From Planctomyces sp. SH-PL62 (lineage in GTDB: Bacteria > Planctomycetota > Planctomycetia > Isosphaerales > Isosphaeraceae): 64,000 bases of DNA. The DNA is taken from the NCBI RefSeq assembly GCF_001610895.1, contig NZ_CP011275.1:1-64000 (forward strand). Reading direction: 5' to 3'. The notes under the pieces were generated by a model. It had not been told where the DNA came from and searched no databases. It saw only the letters and a list, made by a program, of their open reading frames with translations. Positions 27,267 to 36,437 of this stretch are shown here, in pieces. Position 1 is the first letter of the stretch, and every line of letters begins with the position of its first letter. A program made the translations under genes and the position numbers.

Positions 27267-27562
27267 CGACGTCCCGCGGCGCCGGGCGTCGTCCGTCCCC
27301 CGCAGGGTCCCGAAATTCCGGTTTCGGGACCCCCGGCCGTCCACGGGCCCGTCGTATGGACCCGCGCCGTCCGCGATCCCCTCGAGGGGCCGCGCGACCG
27401 AGTCCGCGCCCGATCGAGATGGTCCCAAGATTCCATTTTCGGGTCCCCGTGCGCATCCGGCCGCCCGGCCAGGATCGAGCGACGGCCCGACTTAGGCGCC
27501 GTCCTCGGCCGTGTCCGGACCGCCCGGACCGCGCCCGATTCGACACCTTTTCCAGGACGACC

Positions 27563-29821
27563 ATGGACGAACCCACCCCGGACGGCGACGCCGTCCGACC
27601 CCGCCCGGCGGCCGCGACCGACACCGACCGGCTGATCGACGAGCTCGTCGTCGCCGCCCACCGGCGGACCCCGCAGGAACAGTGCGGCCAGGTCGGCGCG
27701 ATCTACGCGCGTTACTCCACCAAGGCCCAGGGGAGCGTCGGCGACCAGGTGCGGTCGGTCCTCGAGGCGGCCGCGAGGCTGAAGATCCACGTCCCGCGCG
27801 AGTTCGTCTTCTACGACGAGGCCGTCAGCGGGAGTCGGAATCGACGCCCCGGCCTCGACCGGCTCCGCGCGACCTTGGCCCGGCGCGGTGCCGTGCAGGC
27901 CGTCCTCGTCTTCGCCACCAACCGGCTCGGGCGCACCGCCTACCATGCGATGCAGATCGTCCACGAGGAGATGGTCGGCCGCGACATCCGCTGCGTCTTC
28001 ACGTCGAACAACATCGACACGGCGGACGGCCACACGTGGCAGCTGCTCCTGCAGGCCTATTCCATGGTCGACCAGATGGTCGTCGCCTCCGCCGCCGCGC
28101 ACATCCACGCCGCGCACGAGGCGATGTTCGACCAGGGCCTGGTCCACGGGGCGGTGACCTACGGCTACCGCGGCCGCGAGGTCGGGGAGGGCCGGGGCGT
28201 CCGGAAGGGCCGGCCCCTCCGGGAGTACGAGATCGACCCCGAGGCCGCCCCCTGGATCCTGCGGGCGTTCGAGTGGTACGCCCGCGAGGGCCTCTCGATC
28301 GGCGAGGTCGTCCGCCGCCTCAACGCCGAGCCGCGGGCCCCGCGCAACCCGAGGCTCCTCGCCGGCTGGGACCATGCGGCGGTCCGGCGGATGTTGGGCA
28401 ACCCCCGATACCGGGGCCATTGGATGTACGGGGAGACCAAGGCCGTCTGCCACCCCGGGAAGGCCTCCACGGCCCACGTGCGCCGGGACGCGCCCCTCAA
28501 GTCGGCCCGGCTGGAGCACCTCCGGATCGTCCCCGAGGACCTCTGGCTCCGGGCCCGGGCCCGGCTCGCGGAGGGGGACCGCCGCGCCGCCGGCCGCAAG
28601 CCGCGGGACGGCGACCACCGTTCCCGGCCCAGGGCCCTGGCGGGCCTGTTCCATTGCGGCGCCCACGGCCGGCGGATGCAGGCCGGCGGCGGCCACGGCA
28701 AGATGCTGATCTGCAAGGACTGCATGGGGACGCCGCGCGAGCGGAGGTCCCTCTGTTCGATCCTCAACCGGCGCCTGGCGCTGAAGCTGACGTGCGAGGC
28801 CCTGGCCCTGCGGATCCGGCGGGACGACGGCCTGGCGACGGCCATCGTCGCGGCCTCGCGCTCCGCCGCGGCCTCGCTCCAATCCCCGGACCCGGCCCAC
28901 CTGGTCGGCCTCAGGACGCGGATCGAGGCCCTCACGAGGCGGATCGGGTTCGTGATGGACAACCCCGGGGCGGAGCCGCGCGACGTCCTCGAGGCGAAGG
29001 CGAAGCTGCAGCAGCTGCGCCGCGAGAGGTCGGCCCTGGAGTCGGACCTCGGCCGGATCGAGGCCGACGCCGCCCGAGCCGTCGAGGTCCCGGACGAGGG
29101 GGCCGTCCGCGAAATGCTGTCGAGGCTCGGCGCGACCCTCGACGAGGCCGCGGGGGAGGGGGACGCCCCGGAGGACCGCGCGGTCCGCGAAGTCGTCGAC
29201 GCCCTCACCGGGGGCCGCGTCGACCTGTTCCAGGAGGGCGGTCGCGAGCCCAAGCGGGGCTGGCTCCGGGGGAGCTTCCGGTTCGACCTGGAGAGGCTGG
29301 CCCGCCTGGCGGGATTCCCGGCGATCCCCGCCCCCCCCGACGGCCCCGATCCGCGCGAATTGGTCCGCATCGACTACCGGGAGCCGGCGCCGTGCGAGGC
29401 CCATGCGACGGCCGTCAAGGCGCTGTACGACGAGGGCGTCCTGGTCAAGGAGATCGCCGCCCGATTGGGGATCTCCCGCAACCTGGCCGCCAAGGCCCTG
29501 GCCTGGTGGCACCGCAGCCGGGACCTCGAGCCCCCCGACGGCCGTTCCCGCCGCTCCTCGCTCCCCGTCGACGCGAGGAGCCTCACCCCCCCGCTCTACG
29601 TCCGGCTGGCGGACGAGGCGCTGCGGCTCAGCGAGCAGGGCCTGCTCTACGAGGAGGTCGCCGCCCGCCTGGGGTGCGACCGGAACACGGCCGCCAAGGC
29701 GATCAAGCGGGCTTCCGAGCTCCGGGGGACGCCCGCCCAGGACGGCCGATCGCGCCGCAAGACCCTGGATCGATACCGGCGGGGCCGCGACGCCGACGCG
29801 GCCCCGCCCGGGACGGCCTGA
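27563..29821 (+). CDS. Large serine recombinase
   Basis: 752 residues from ATG 27563, with AGGA eight bases upstream. The resolvase domain begins at about residue 45 (IYARYSTKAQGSVGDQVR); Ser52 is the expected nucleophile, and FYDEAVSGSRNRRPGLDRL and VFATNRLGRTAYH follow. The recombinase domain spans about 210-340 (VRRLNAEPRAPRN, VRRMLGNPRYRG), then a zinc ribbon (FHCGAHGRRM ... CKDCMG) and a coiled coil (about 430-500). Unusually, the C-terminus adds two helix-turn-helix units (VKEIAARLGISRNLAAKAL and YEEVAARLGCDRNTAAKAI). It is probably the integrase of a mobile unit that includes the three upstream orphan genes. The attachment site was not identified. Confidence 0.85.
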   Translation: MDEPTPDGDAVRPRPAAATDTDRLIDELVVAAHRRTPQEQCGQVGAIYARYSTKAQGSVGDQVRSVLEAAARLKIHVPREFVFYDEAVSGSRNRRPGLDRLRATLARRGAVQAVLVFATNRLGRTAYHAMQIVHEEMVGRDIRCVFTSNNIDTADGHTWQLLLQAYSMVDQMVVASAAAHIHAAHEAMFDQGLVHGAVTYGYRGREVGEGRGVRKGRPLREYEIDPEAAPWILRAFEWYAREGLSIGEVVRRLNAEPRAPRNPRLLAGWDHAAVRRMLGNPRYRGHWMYGETKAVCHPGKASTAHVRRDAPLKSARLEHLRIVPEDLWLRARARLAEGDRRAAGRKPRDGDHRSRPRALAGLFHCGAHGRRMQAGGGHGKMLICKDCMGTPRERRSLCSILNRRLALKLTCEALALRIRRDDGLATAIVAASRSAAASLQSPDPAHLVGLRTRIEALTRRIGFVMDNPGAEPRDVLEAKAKLQQLRRERSALESDLGRIEADAARAVEVPDEGAVREMLSRLGATLDEAAGEGDAPEDRAVREVVDALTGGRVDLFQEGGREPKRGWLRGSFRFDLERLARLAGFPAIPAPPDGPDPRELVRIDYREPAPCEAHATAVKALYDEGVLVKEIAARLGISRNLAAKALAWWHRSRDLEPPDGRSRRSSLPVDARSLTPPLYVRLADEALRLSEQGLLYEEVAARLGCDRNTAAKAIKRASELRGTPAQDGRSRRKTLDRYRRGRDADAAPPGTA

Positions 29822-29853
29822 TCCCGCCTCGGGGGCCTCTCCAGCTCGAGCGG

Positions 29854-29904
29854 CCGCACGGCGTCGGGGTTCCGCAACCCTCGACGCCGTGCGGTTTTCT
29901 TTTT
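29854..29904 (+). terminator. Rho-independent terminator after the recombinase
   Basis: A 13-bp perfect stem (CCGCACGGCGTCG at 29854-29866 with its complement at 29882-29894) has a second small stem in its loop and is followed by TTTTCTTTTT. It lies 33 bases after the recombinase stop. It is the clearest terminator in the window. Confidence 0.85.
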
Positions 29905-29954
29905 AGCCGTCGTCCAGTTCGAGGATCGTTCGTTCTCGGAGTAGTCGTGGACGC

Positions 29955-30963
29955 GACCACGGCGGATACGAACGATCGAATCGCGAACCGAGCCGCGTAG
30001 TTCGAATTCGAAGCGGCTCCCAGCATCCGGGCCTTCGCGTCGCGCCCGGCCCCGGGACGGCACGGGCCGGATCGTCGGCGTCCCGCCGGTCGAGGTCCCC
30101 GTCGGCCGTGCGCGACGAGTCCCGAGGATCGTACGTCCTCCGCGCGATCCTCGGCCCTCCACCTGATTTCTACCTCGGTTCGTCGACGACGACCAGGTCG
30201 GCTTGAGAGGAGGACGCGTCCGGCCGCGTTCGCCGATCCGCTGGAGCCGGCGGCCGTCAGGCGGCGTCGCTCTCGACGCCGCGGCCCCTGAGCTGGGAGC
30301 GCGCCTCCTCGAGGACCTGGACGACGTCCCGGGCCCCCACCGACCTCCTCGGCCAGGTGATGGCGAGCCGGGCGTCGGCGACGGCGAAGGTCCTGGTGGT
30401 CGTGGACCCGGCCTCGACGACCCCGGCCCCTCCCCCCTTCTTCGCCTTGGGCCTCGCGGTCTCGCCGACGGCGGCCCCGGCGTCGTCGCGCTTGAGCCCC
30501 TCGCCCACGATCCGCGCGGCCAGCTCCCGCTGGGCCCGCTCGTCCTCGAGGCGGCTGACCTCGCAGCCGGACGAAGGCGGGTTGACCTCCCGCTCCACCT
30601 GCTCCCGGACGTCCTCGGGGGGCTTGAGCAGCGAGAGCGCCTCGCTCACCGCCCCCTTCGAGACGTTCAGGGCCTCGGCCACCTGCTGCATGGTCCAGCC
30701 GTTCAGGTCCATGAGCTGCCGGCAGCCGTCGGCCGCCTCGATCGGCCGCAAGTCCTCGCGGAGGAGGTTCTCGACGAGCGGCTCCTGGCGGACCTCGCTC
30801 TCGGTGAGCGGCCTGTCCGTGAAGGCGTAGGAGACCGTCCTGAGGCCCGCGAGCAGGGCCGCGCGGTAGCGGCGCTCGCCGCTGATGATGATCCACTTGC
30901 CGTGCTCTTCGCTCCAACGCACCCGGATGGGCTGGAGCTGGCCGGTCCGCTGGAGGCTGGCCG
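29955..30963. repeat. Upstream copy of duplicated parB block
   Basis: This stretch matches 51985-52986 in the same orientation: a non-coding flank (shared GGATACGAACGATCG/GAATACGAACGATCG-type sequence, then GCGTCGCTCTCGACGCCGCG) followed by the 3' two-thirds of parB. The similarity is high but not perfect. Homology stops abruptly at about 30963, where IS701 sequence begins. Confidence 0.75.
30257..30963 (-). pseudogene. parB: parB remnant fused to IS701 transposase
   Basis: About 235 residues of ParB remain, from ASLQRTGQLQPIRVRW through the conserved IISGERRYRAALLAGL and ENLLREDLRP boxes and the helix-turn-helix (MQQVAEALNVSKGAVSEAL) to the C-terminus VESDAA. The N-terminal arm (about 85 residues in the intact copy at 52274-53233) is missing. 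At 30963 it joins the end of an IS701 transposase without changing frame, so a transposase-ParB fusion could be read. Partition function is unlikely without the N-terminal ParA-contact region. Several substitutions against the intact copy (for example SRLEDERAQ for SRLKDERAQ) show it has diverged. Confidence 0.8.
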
Positions 30964-32380
30964 ACCGCCGCAGCACCCGCGTGACCTCCGCCGCGATCCG
31001 CTCCGGGCTCGGCGCCGGGACGCGCAGCAGTCGCGTGAAGACCTCGCGCGCCTGCGACACCGTCACCGCCGGCCTTTCCCCCCCCGACCCGCCGCCGCTC
31101 GCAGCAGAGGAACCACGGCGCCAGGAGCGACAGCGTGACGTGGTGGTGCCAGCCCACCCAGCCCCGAACCTCGTACTGCGCCAGCCCGACCTCCCCCTTG
31201 GCCGCCTCGAACACCTCCTCGATCCGGTGCCGCGCGAACCGGGCCCGCACCAGTTCCTCCAGCGGGACGTCGGCCGCGGCGTCGCTCAGCGCGTAGTGCG
31301 TCTCGGGCTCGGCCTCGACGGTGCGCATCACCACCAGCCGCTCCTCCGGCCCGACCCGGTGCTCCAGCCGGGTCCGCACCCGCACCGCCATCGCGTCGAC
31401 CCGCAGCGGGCCCTTCTCGCCGGCCCGGATCGTCAGCCGAGTCCAGCGGCCCGCCGGCAGGGCGGCCGCCCAGGCGTCGACGCGGCGGAACGGGACCGTC
31501 CGCGGGCGGCCGCGGCCGGGGCGTCGGCCCGGGGGAGGCGCACACTCCAGGTCGCGGACGATCGTGTCGCCGGGCACGTCGAGGACGTAGCGCTCGCCGC
31601 GGCCGCGGAGCCAGGCGCGGAATTGGGCCGGGCGGCCGAACTCGTCGTCGCCGACCACCCAGGCGTGCGGCAGCCCCGGCCCGCTCCGCTCGATCAGTTC
31701 GGCGGCGATCCGCCAGCCCTCCCGGAACTCGACGTCCTCGGGGACGTGGCACTTCGCCCGTCGGGCCGGGTCGCCGGCCCAGTCCTTCGGCAGGTACAGC
31801 CTTCGGTCCAGCGGGGCGTAGCCGCCGGGGGCGGCGTAGGCCAGGAAGATCCCGCGCTGGCAGTTCTCCTGCTTGCCCAGCCGGCCGCACCACTGCCGAC
31901 CGACGCCGCAGGAGTCGGCCCCGGACTTCGGGAAGGTCGTGGCGTCGATCGCGAGGACGGCCCGGTCGTCGCCCAGCTCCTCGGCGACGTGGCGGCGGAG
32001 CTCGGCCATGACGGCTTCGTCGTCCCACTTGCCGGCCCCGACGAGGAACTGGATCGGCTTGCGGTGGACGCCGGCCTCGACGGCGATCGGCTCGCAGGTC
32101 TTGCGCCGCAGCCCGCCGAGCAGGCCCCGGACGACGAGGGCGGCGTTGCGGCGCTGCTCGGCCCGGCGGAACCGCGGCAGATAGCGCCCGAGGAACGCGG
32201 CGAGCCGGCCCTCGCAGCCGCGGACGGCCTCGGGGGTCAGGACGGCGTCGGCCAGGAGCGACTGGGCGTCGGGGTGGTCGAGGAGCGACATGGGGGTCCC
32301 TCCGGTCGGTGGTCTCCGGCCCTCATCCTAACCCTCGGCACGGGTAAACAATAGTGGAATCGGTGACAGTCCAACTAGTA
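30964..32380 (-). mobile_element. IS701-type element, copy 1, 3' end lost
   Basis: The 5' half is intact: the terminal repeat ends at 32380 (TACTAGTTGGACTGTCACCG read on the minus strand) and the transposase starts at ATG 32291. The first ~400 residues equal copies 2 and 3. After the motif encoding QAREVF the sequence departs from the other copies (FTRLLRVPAPSPERI for FARLLRVPAPGPERI, about 15% base difference), then stops at the parB junction. This copy is therefore a mosaic with a related IS and has lost its right end, so it cannot move by itself. The same run of eight C (G8 on the coding strand) seen in the other copies is present. Confidence 0.85.
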
Positions 32381-32384
32381 CTAG

Positions 32385-33964
32385 TTCGCGGTGCGAAATG
32401 GAAGTCATTGAGGCGGTGAAATTTGCGTCTCGCCAGCCGGGGGACGGCCGGGTCGGACGGCGATCGCCGCCGGGCCCCGATCACCGCCCCGCCGCCCCCG
32501 CGACCTTCGCCAGGTTGTGGGCCAGGACGCCCCATCCGACCCACCGCCCGAAGCCGCGCTCGCCGTGGTACCGACATCGCCTCAGCCCGTAGTCCCGCTT
32601 CAGCGCATGGATCCGCCCCTCGATCCCGGCCCGGAACCGGTACGCCTCTCGGAATCGACGGCCCTCCTCCTCGGCCCGCCTCTCCGGCGGGGCCTTGCCG
32701 ACGTGCGGCAACGCCACGTGCGCGACGCCGGCCTCCTTCGCCAGCCGCTCGTTCTCGGCCGACGCCATCCCCCGGTCGGCGGCCAGCAGCCGCGGGGCCG
32801 TCCGAACTTCCGTCGGTGATCCGCCAGGGCGTCCCCCAGGTGCTCCTGGTCCTGGCCCCCGCCCTTCTCCAGGACGCGATAGCCGACGATGATCCCGCCC
32901 TCCACCTCGTCGAGCCGGAGCTTGCGGCCGAACTCGGCCGGCTTGCCCGCCTTGAACCGGGGGATCACCTGCGTGTGCGGCTCGAACAGCGAGACCAGCT
33001 TCTCGGACGAGGGGACCGGGTCGTCCTTCAGGACCCGCCGCTCGGCCTGGACGACGGCCCGCTTGAGCCGCGGCAGGACCTCCTCGAGCCGCCCGGCCAG
33101 CCGCTGCGCCGCGTCGTCGCCTTCGCGGCGCAGCGCCTCGAGCACCCGCCGGCCCTGCGCCCCGGCCCGCTTCGCGACCGCCACCAGCCGGGTGTAGCCG
33201 GCCTTCAACGCCTCGCGGCCCTGGTCGCCCTTGCGGCGGGCGATCCGGTGCAGTTGCTGCGACAGCCGGCGCACCGCCCGCACTCGGCTGCGGAACGCCT
33301 CGCCCATCCCGAAGGCGGCCTCGCCGAGCACGGCCTTGGCCCGCCGCAGCAGCCGCGACGCCACCCGCACCCCGTCGCCGACCAGGCCGCTGTCGGTGGG
33401 GAAGTGGATGTTCGTCTCGACCGCGGTCGTATCGACGCGGAGCTTGCGGCCGCGGGTCGCCTTCAGCGACCGGGCGAGCTGGACGACCCGGTCGTTCAGC
33501 GCCTCGAGAGTCTCCGGGCCGATGGTGCCGGCCCACCGGATCAGCGTGGTGTCGTCCGGGACGCGCTCGAGGTAGACCCGGCAGAACTGGCGGAGCACCA
33601 GGCTGTCGTTGACGAAGTACTCGGCCTGGGCGTAGCTCCAGCCGTAGAGCCGCATCACCACGAGCATCCGGAGGATCACCTCGACCGGGGTGGAGGGCCG
33701 GCCGCGGGACCGTGAGCGCGGCGAGCGGCGGGCCATGCCGGTGCGGACGGCCTCGACGATCTCGTCGTCGTCGAGCAGGCGGTCGAGCTGCTCCAGCTGG
33801 GGCTCGAAACGCAGGCCGAGCTGGGGGATCAGGGCGAAGAGGTCGGTCCGGTCGTATCGATTCTTGAGCATGGCTCCAGCGTGCCATCGGTCCGATCGGA
33901 GAAGTACCTGAGCATGCCCCCAGCGTACAAAAAGCCTTGGACCAGGGCCATTTCGCACCGCGAA
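32385..33964 (-). mobile_element. ISNCY-type insertion sequence
   Basis: 1580 bp with perfect 17-bp terminal inverted repeats (TTCGCGGTGCGAAATGG at 32385 and its complement ending 33964). CTAG lies on both sides (32381-32384 and 33965-33968), consistent with a 4-bp target duplication. It sits between two IS701 copies that point away from it. It contains one transposase gene on the minus strand. Confidence 0.85.
32481..33871 (-). pseudogene. ISNCY-family transposase with frameshift
   Basis: The start is ATG 33871 (MLKNRYDRTDLFALIPQLG). The segment KLRVDTTAVETNIHFPTDSG followed by LVGDGVRVASRLLRR is the family's hallmark and carries the first catalytic Asp. The reading frame is correct to about 32810 (HRRKFGRP), after which the natural continuation (RLLAADRGMASAENERLAKE ... 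IEGRIHALKRDYGLRR) is in another frame ending at 32481. One missing C in a CCCC run explains it. The C-terminal part holds the remaining catalytic residues, so this copy is probably inactive unless the frameshift is an error or is bypassed. Confidence 0.8.
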
Positions 33965-34057
33965 CTAGTACTAGTTGGACTGTCACCGATTCCACTATTG
34001 TTTACCCGTGCCGAGGGTTAGGATGAGGGCCGGAGACCACCGACCGGAGGGACCCCC

Positions 34058-35473
34058 ATGTCGCTCCTCGACCACCCCGACGCCCAGTCGCTCCTGGCCG
34101 ACGCCGTCCTGACCCCCGAGGCCGTCCGCGGCTGCGAGGGCCGGCTCGCCGCGTTCCTCGGGCGCTATCTGCCGCGGTTCCGCCGGGCCGAGCAGCGCCG
34201 CAACGCCGCCCTCGTCGTCCGGGGCCTGCTCGGCGGGCTGCGGCGCAAGACCTGCGAGCCGATCGCCGTCGAGGCCGGCGTCCACCGCAAGCCGATCCAG
34301 TTCCTCGTCGGGGCCGGCAAGTGGGACGACGAAGCCGTCATGGCCGAGCTCCGCCGCCACGTCGCCGAGGAGCTGGGCGACGACCGGGCCGTCCTCGCGA
34401 TCGACGCCACGACCTTCCCGAAGTCCGGGGCCGACTCCTGCGGCGTCGGTCGGCAGTGGTGCGGCCGGCTGGGCAAGCAGGAGAACTGCCAGCGCGGGAT
34501 CTTCCTGGCCTACGCCGCCCCCGGCGGCTACGCCCCGCTGGACCGAAGGCTGTACCTGCCGAAGGACTGGGCCGGCGACCCGGCCCGACGGGCGAAGTGC
34601 CACGTCCCCGAGGACGTCGAGTTCCGGGAGGGCTGGCGGATCGCCGCCGAACTGATCGAGCGGAGCGGGCCGGGGCTGCCGCACGCCTGGGTGGTCGGCG
34701 ACGACGAGTTCGGCCGCCCGGCCCAATTCCGCGCCTGGCTCCGCGGCCGCGGCGAGCGCTACGTCCTCGACGTGCCCGGCGACACGATCGTCCGCGACCT
34801 GGAGTGTGCGCCTCCCCCGGGCCGACGCCCCGGCCGCGGCCGCCCGCGGACGGTCCCGTTCCGCCGCGTCGACGCCTGGGCGGCCGCCCTGCCGGCGGGC
34901 CGCTGGACTCGGCTGACGATCCGGGCCGGCGAGAAGGGCCCGCTGCGGGTCGACGCGATGGCGGTGCGGGTGCGGACCCGGCTGGAGCACCGGGTCGGGC
35001 CGGAGGAGCGGCTGGTGGTGATGCGCACCGTCGAGGCCGAGCCCGAGACGCACTACGCGCTGAGCGACGCCGCGGCCGACGTCCCGCTGGAGGAACTGGT
35101 GCGGGCCCGGTTCGCGCGGCACCGGATCGAGGAGGTGTTCGAGGCGGCCAAGGGGGAGGTCGGGCTGGCGCAGTACGAGGTTCGGGGCTGGGTGGGCTGG
35201 CACCACCACGTCACGCTGTCGCTCCTGGCGCCGTGGTTCCTCTGCTGCGAGCGGCGGCGGGTCGGGGGGGGAAAGGCCGGCGGTGACGGTGTCGCAGGCG
35301 CGCGAGGTCTTCGCCCGTCTGCTGCGCGTCCCGGCGCCGGGCCCCGAGCGGATCGCCGCGGAAGTGTCGCGCGTCCTGTGGCGGAAGGAGGCGGCGCGGA
35401 TCTATCACTGGCACAAGGCCACCGGCGGTTTCCCGCCGCGCCGGCCGCCACCGGATACCAGTTGATCAGGTGA
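34058..35473 (+). CDS. IS701-family (DDE_5) transposase
   Basis: 471 residues in the primary frame. The N-terminal part is helical (SLLADAVLTPEAVRGCEGRL). The DDE_5 core shows LAIDATTFPKSGADSCGVGR (first Asp) followed by QWCGRLGKQENCQRG, then AWVVGDDEFG (second Asp) and ARHRIEEVFEAAKGEVGLAQ (Glu region). After a run of eight G at about 35264 the primary frame becomes non-natural (AGGDGVAGARGL). The shifted frame continues with the expected family C-terminus (VTVSQAREVFARLLRVP ... RIYHWHKATGGFPPR) and ends at 35465. Loss of one G in mRNA or a +1 shift would give a full-length protein of about 470 residues. The product is identical to that of copy 3. Confidence 0.85.
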   Translation: MSLLDHPDAQSLLADAVLTPEAVRGCEGRLAAFLGRYLPRFRRAEQRRNAALVVRGLLGGLRRKTCEPIAVEAGVHRKPIQFLVGAGKWDDEAVMAELRRHVAEELGDDRAVLAIDATTFPKSGADSCGVGRQWCGRLGKQENCQRGIFLAYAAPGGYAPLDRRLYLPKDWAGDPARRAKCHVPEDVEFREGWRIAAELIERSGPGLPHAWVVGDDEFGRPAQFRAWLRGRGERYVLDVPGDTIVRDLECAPPPGRRPGRGRPRTVPFRRVDAWAAALPAGRWTRLTIRAGEKGPLRVDAMAVRVRTRLEHRVGPEERLVVMRTVEAEPETHYALSDAAADVPLEELVRARFARHRIEEVFEAAKGEVGLAQYEVRGWVGWHHHVTLSLLAPWFLCCERRRVGGGKAGGDGVAGARGLRPSAARPGAGPRADRRGSVARPVAEGGGADLSLAQGHRRFPAAPAATGYQLIR

Positions 35474-35500
35474 GACTTCCTTGAATCGGTGACAGTCCAA

Positions 35501-36347
35501 CTAGGTTCTGTCTGACGGCTCGATGAGCCGAAAGCAACGGCGGATCATGGCCAGCTTGACCATGGCCAGGAAGTTGACCGCCAGCTTCTCGAACCGCGTC
35601 GCCAGCCGCCGGTTCTCCTTCATCCAGAGGATGCACCTCTCGACGATGTTGCGGCGGCGGTAGGCCTCGGCGTCGAACGTCGGGCTTCGCCGCTGGTCCT
35701 TGCGGGTCGGGATCACCGCCTTGATCCCTCGCCGTCGCAGGTAGCGGCGGATGCGTCTGTAGCTATACCCCTTGTCGCCGGCCAGGCGGCGGGGCCGGCG
35801 TCGCGGCCGGCCCCGGCCGGGCCGCTTGATCCGCACCGCCTCGAGCGCCGGCTCCAGGGACCTCGACTCGTGGGCCTGGCCCGCGGTGACGACGGCCGAC
35901 AGCGGGACGCCGCCGGAGTCGACGACCAGGTGCAGCTTCGTCCCGAAGCCGCCGCGCGAGCGGCCGAGGGCGTGGTCGGCCGGCTCGGCCGTCCCCCTTT
36001 TCCCCCCCGGCCCCGGCGGCCGCGCGGCCGGCCCGGATGGACGTCCCGTCGATGCACCAGAGGTCGAAGTCGATCCGCCCCGAGGCGTCCAGCTCGAGAT
36101 GCAGCCGCTCCAGGATGCGGTCGATCGTGCCGTCGCGGGCCCAGCGGTTGAATCGGTCGTAGACGCTCTTCCACTTTCCGTATCGCTCCGGCAGCTCCCG
36201 CCACTGGGCGCCCGTATGGAGGATCCAGAGGACGCCGTCGAGCGTCGTGCGGTGGTCGTTCCACCGCCCGCCCGGCCTCCCGACCGGAGGGAGCAGGTCG
36301 GCGATCAGGGCGAACTCCTCGTCCTTCAGCTCGTAGCGTCGCGTCAT
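35501..36347 (-). CDS. IS5-family transposase in two frames
   Basis: The start is ATG 36347 (MTRRYELKDEEFALIADLLPP, then WRELPERYGKWKSVYDRFNRW). The first frame includes the catalytic Asp (FDLWCIDGTSIRA) and goes out of register at a GGGGGGGAAAAGGGGG run near 35995. The natural continuation is in the +1 frame (ADHALGRSRGGFGTKLHLV, LAGDKGYSYRRIRRYL, NIVERCILWMKENRRL), giving the second Asp and the final Glu. IS5-type elements often use frameshifting to make transposase, so this may be programmed slippage. The stop codon TAG lies in the duplicated target CTAG, outside the element itself. Confidence 0.8.
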
Positions 36348-36403
36348 CGCGGCCTCCTCGGGGAAGCCGCTATCGTAACGCCTTGCGAGCCGTCAGACAG
36401 AAC
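35505..36403 (-). mobile_element. IS5-family element inside IS701 copy 2
   Basis: 899 bp with perfect 18-bp terminal repeats (GTTCTGTCTGACGGCTCG at 35505 and its complement ending 36403). CTAG is duplicated on either side (35501-35504 and 36404-36407). It is inserted in the CTAG that belongs to the right end of an IS701 copy. Confidence 0.9.
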
Positions 36404-36437
36404 CTAGTACTAAGGACGGGTGGTCGTCAGTTCCGCT

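Larger units (their letters stand above)
33969..36409 (+). mobile_element. IS701-type element, copy 2, split by an IS5
   Basis: The left terminal repeat starts at 33969 (TACTAGTTGGACTGTCACCG). The right terminal repeat runs to 35504 and is interrupted by an 899-bp IS5 element; its last two bases (TA) reappear at 36408-36409. The CTAG inside the IS701 end was the target of the IS5. The left flank is CTAG (33965-33968) and the right flank CTAA. The transposase itself is untouched. Confidence 0.8.

Noticed and set aside
26240-27562. Extension of the recombinase frame upstream to 26240
   Set aside because: The added residues are Arg/Pro-rich shadow sequence of the preceding gene; ATG 27563 has a ribosome binding site and the resolvase domain begins shortly after.
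29703-30963. Continuation of the IS701 copy 1 primary frame through the parB remnant
   Set aside because: The product past the junction is low-complexity antisense-like sequence; the natural continuation is ParB in the shifted frame.
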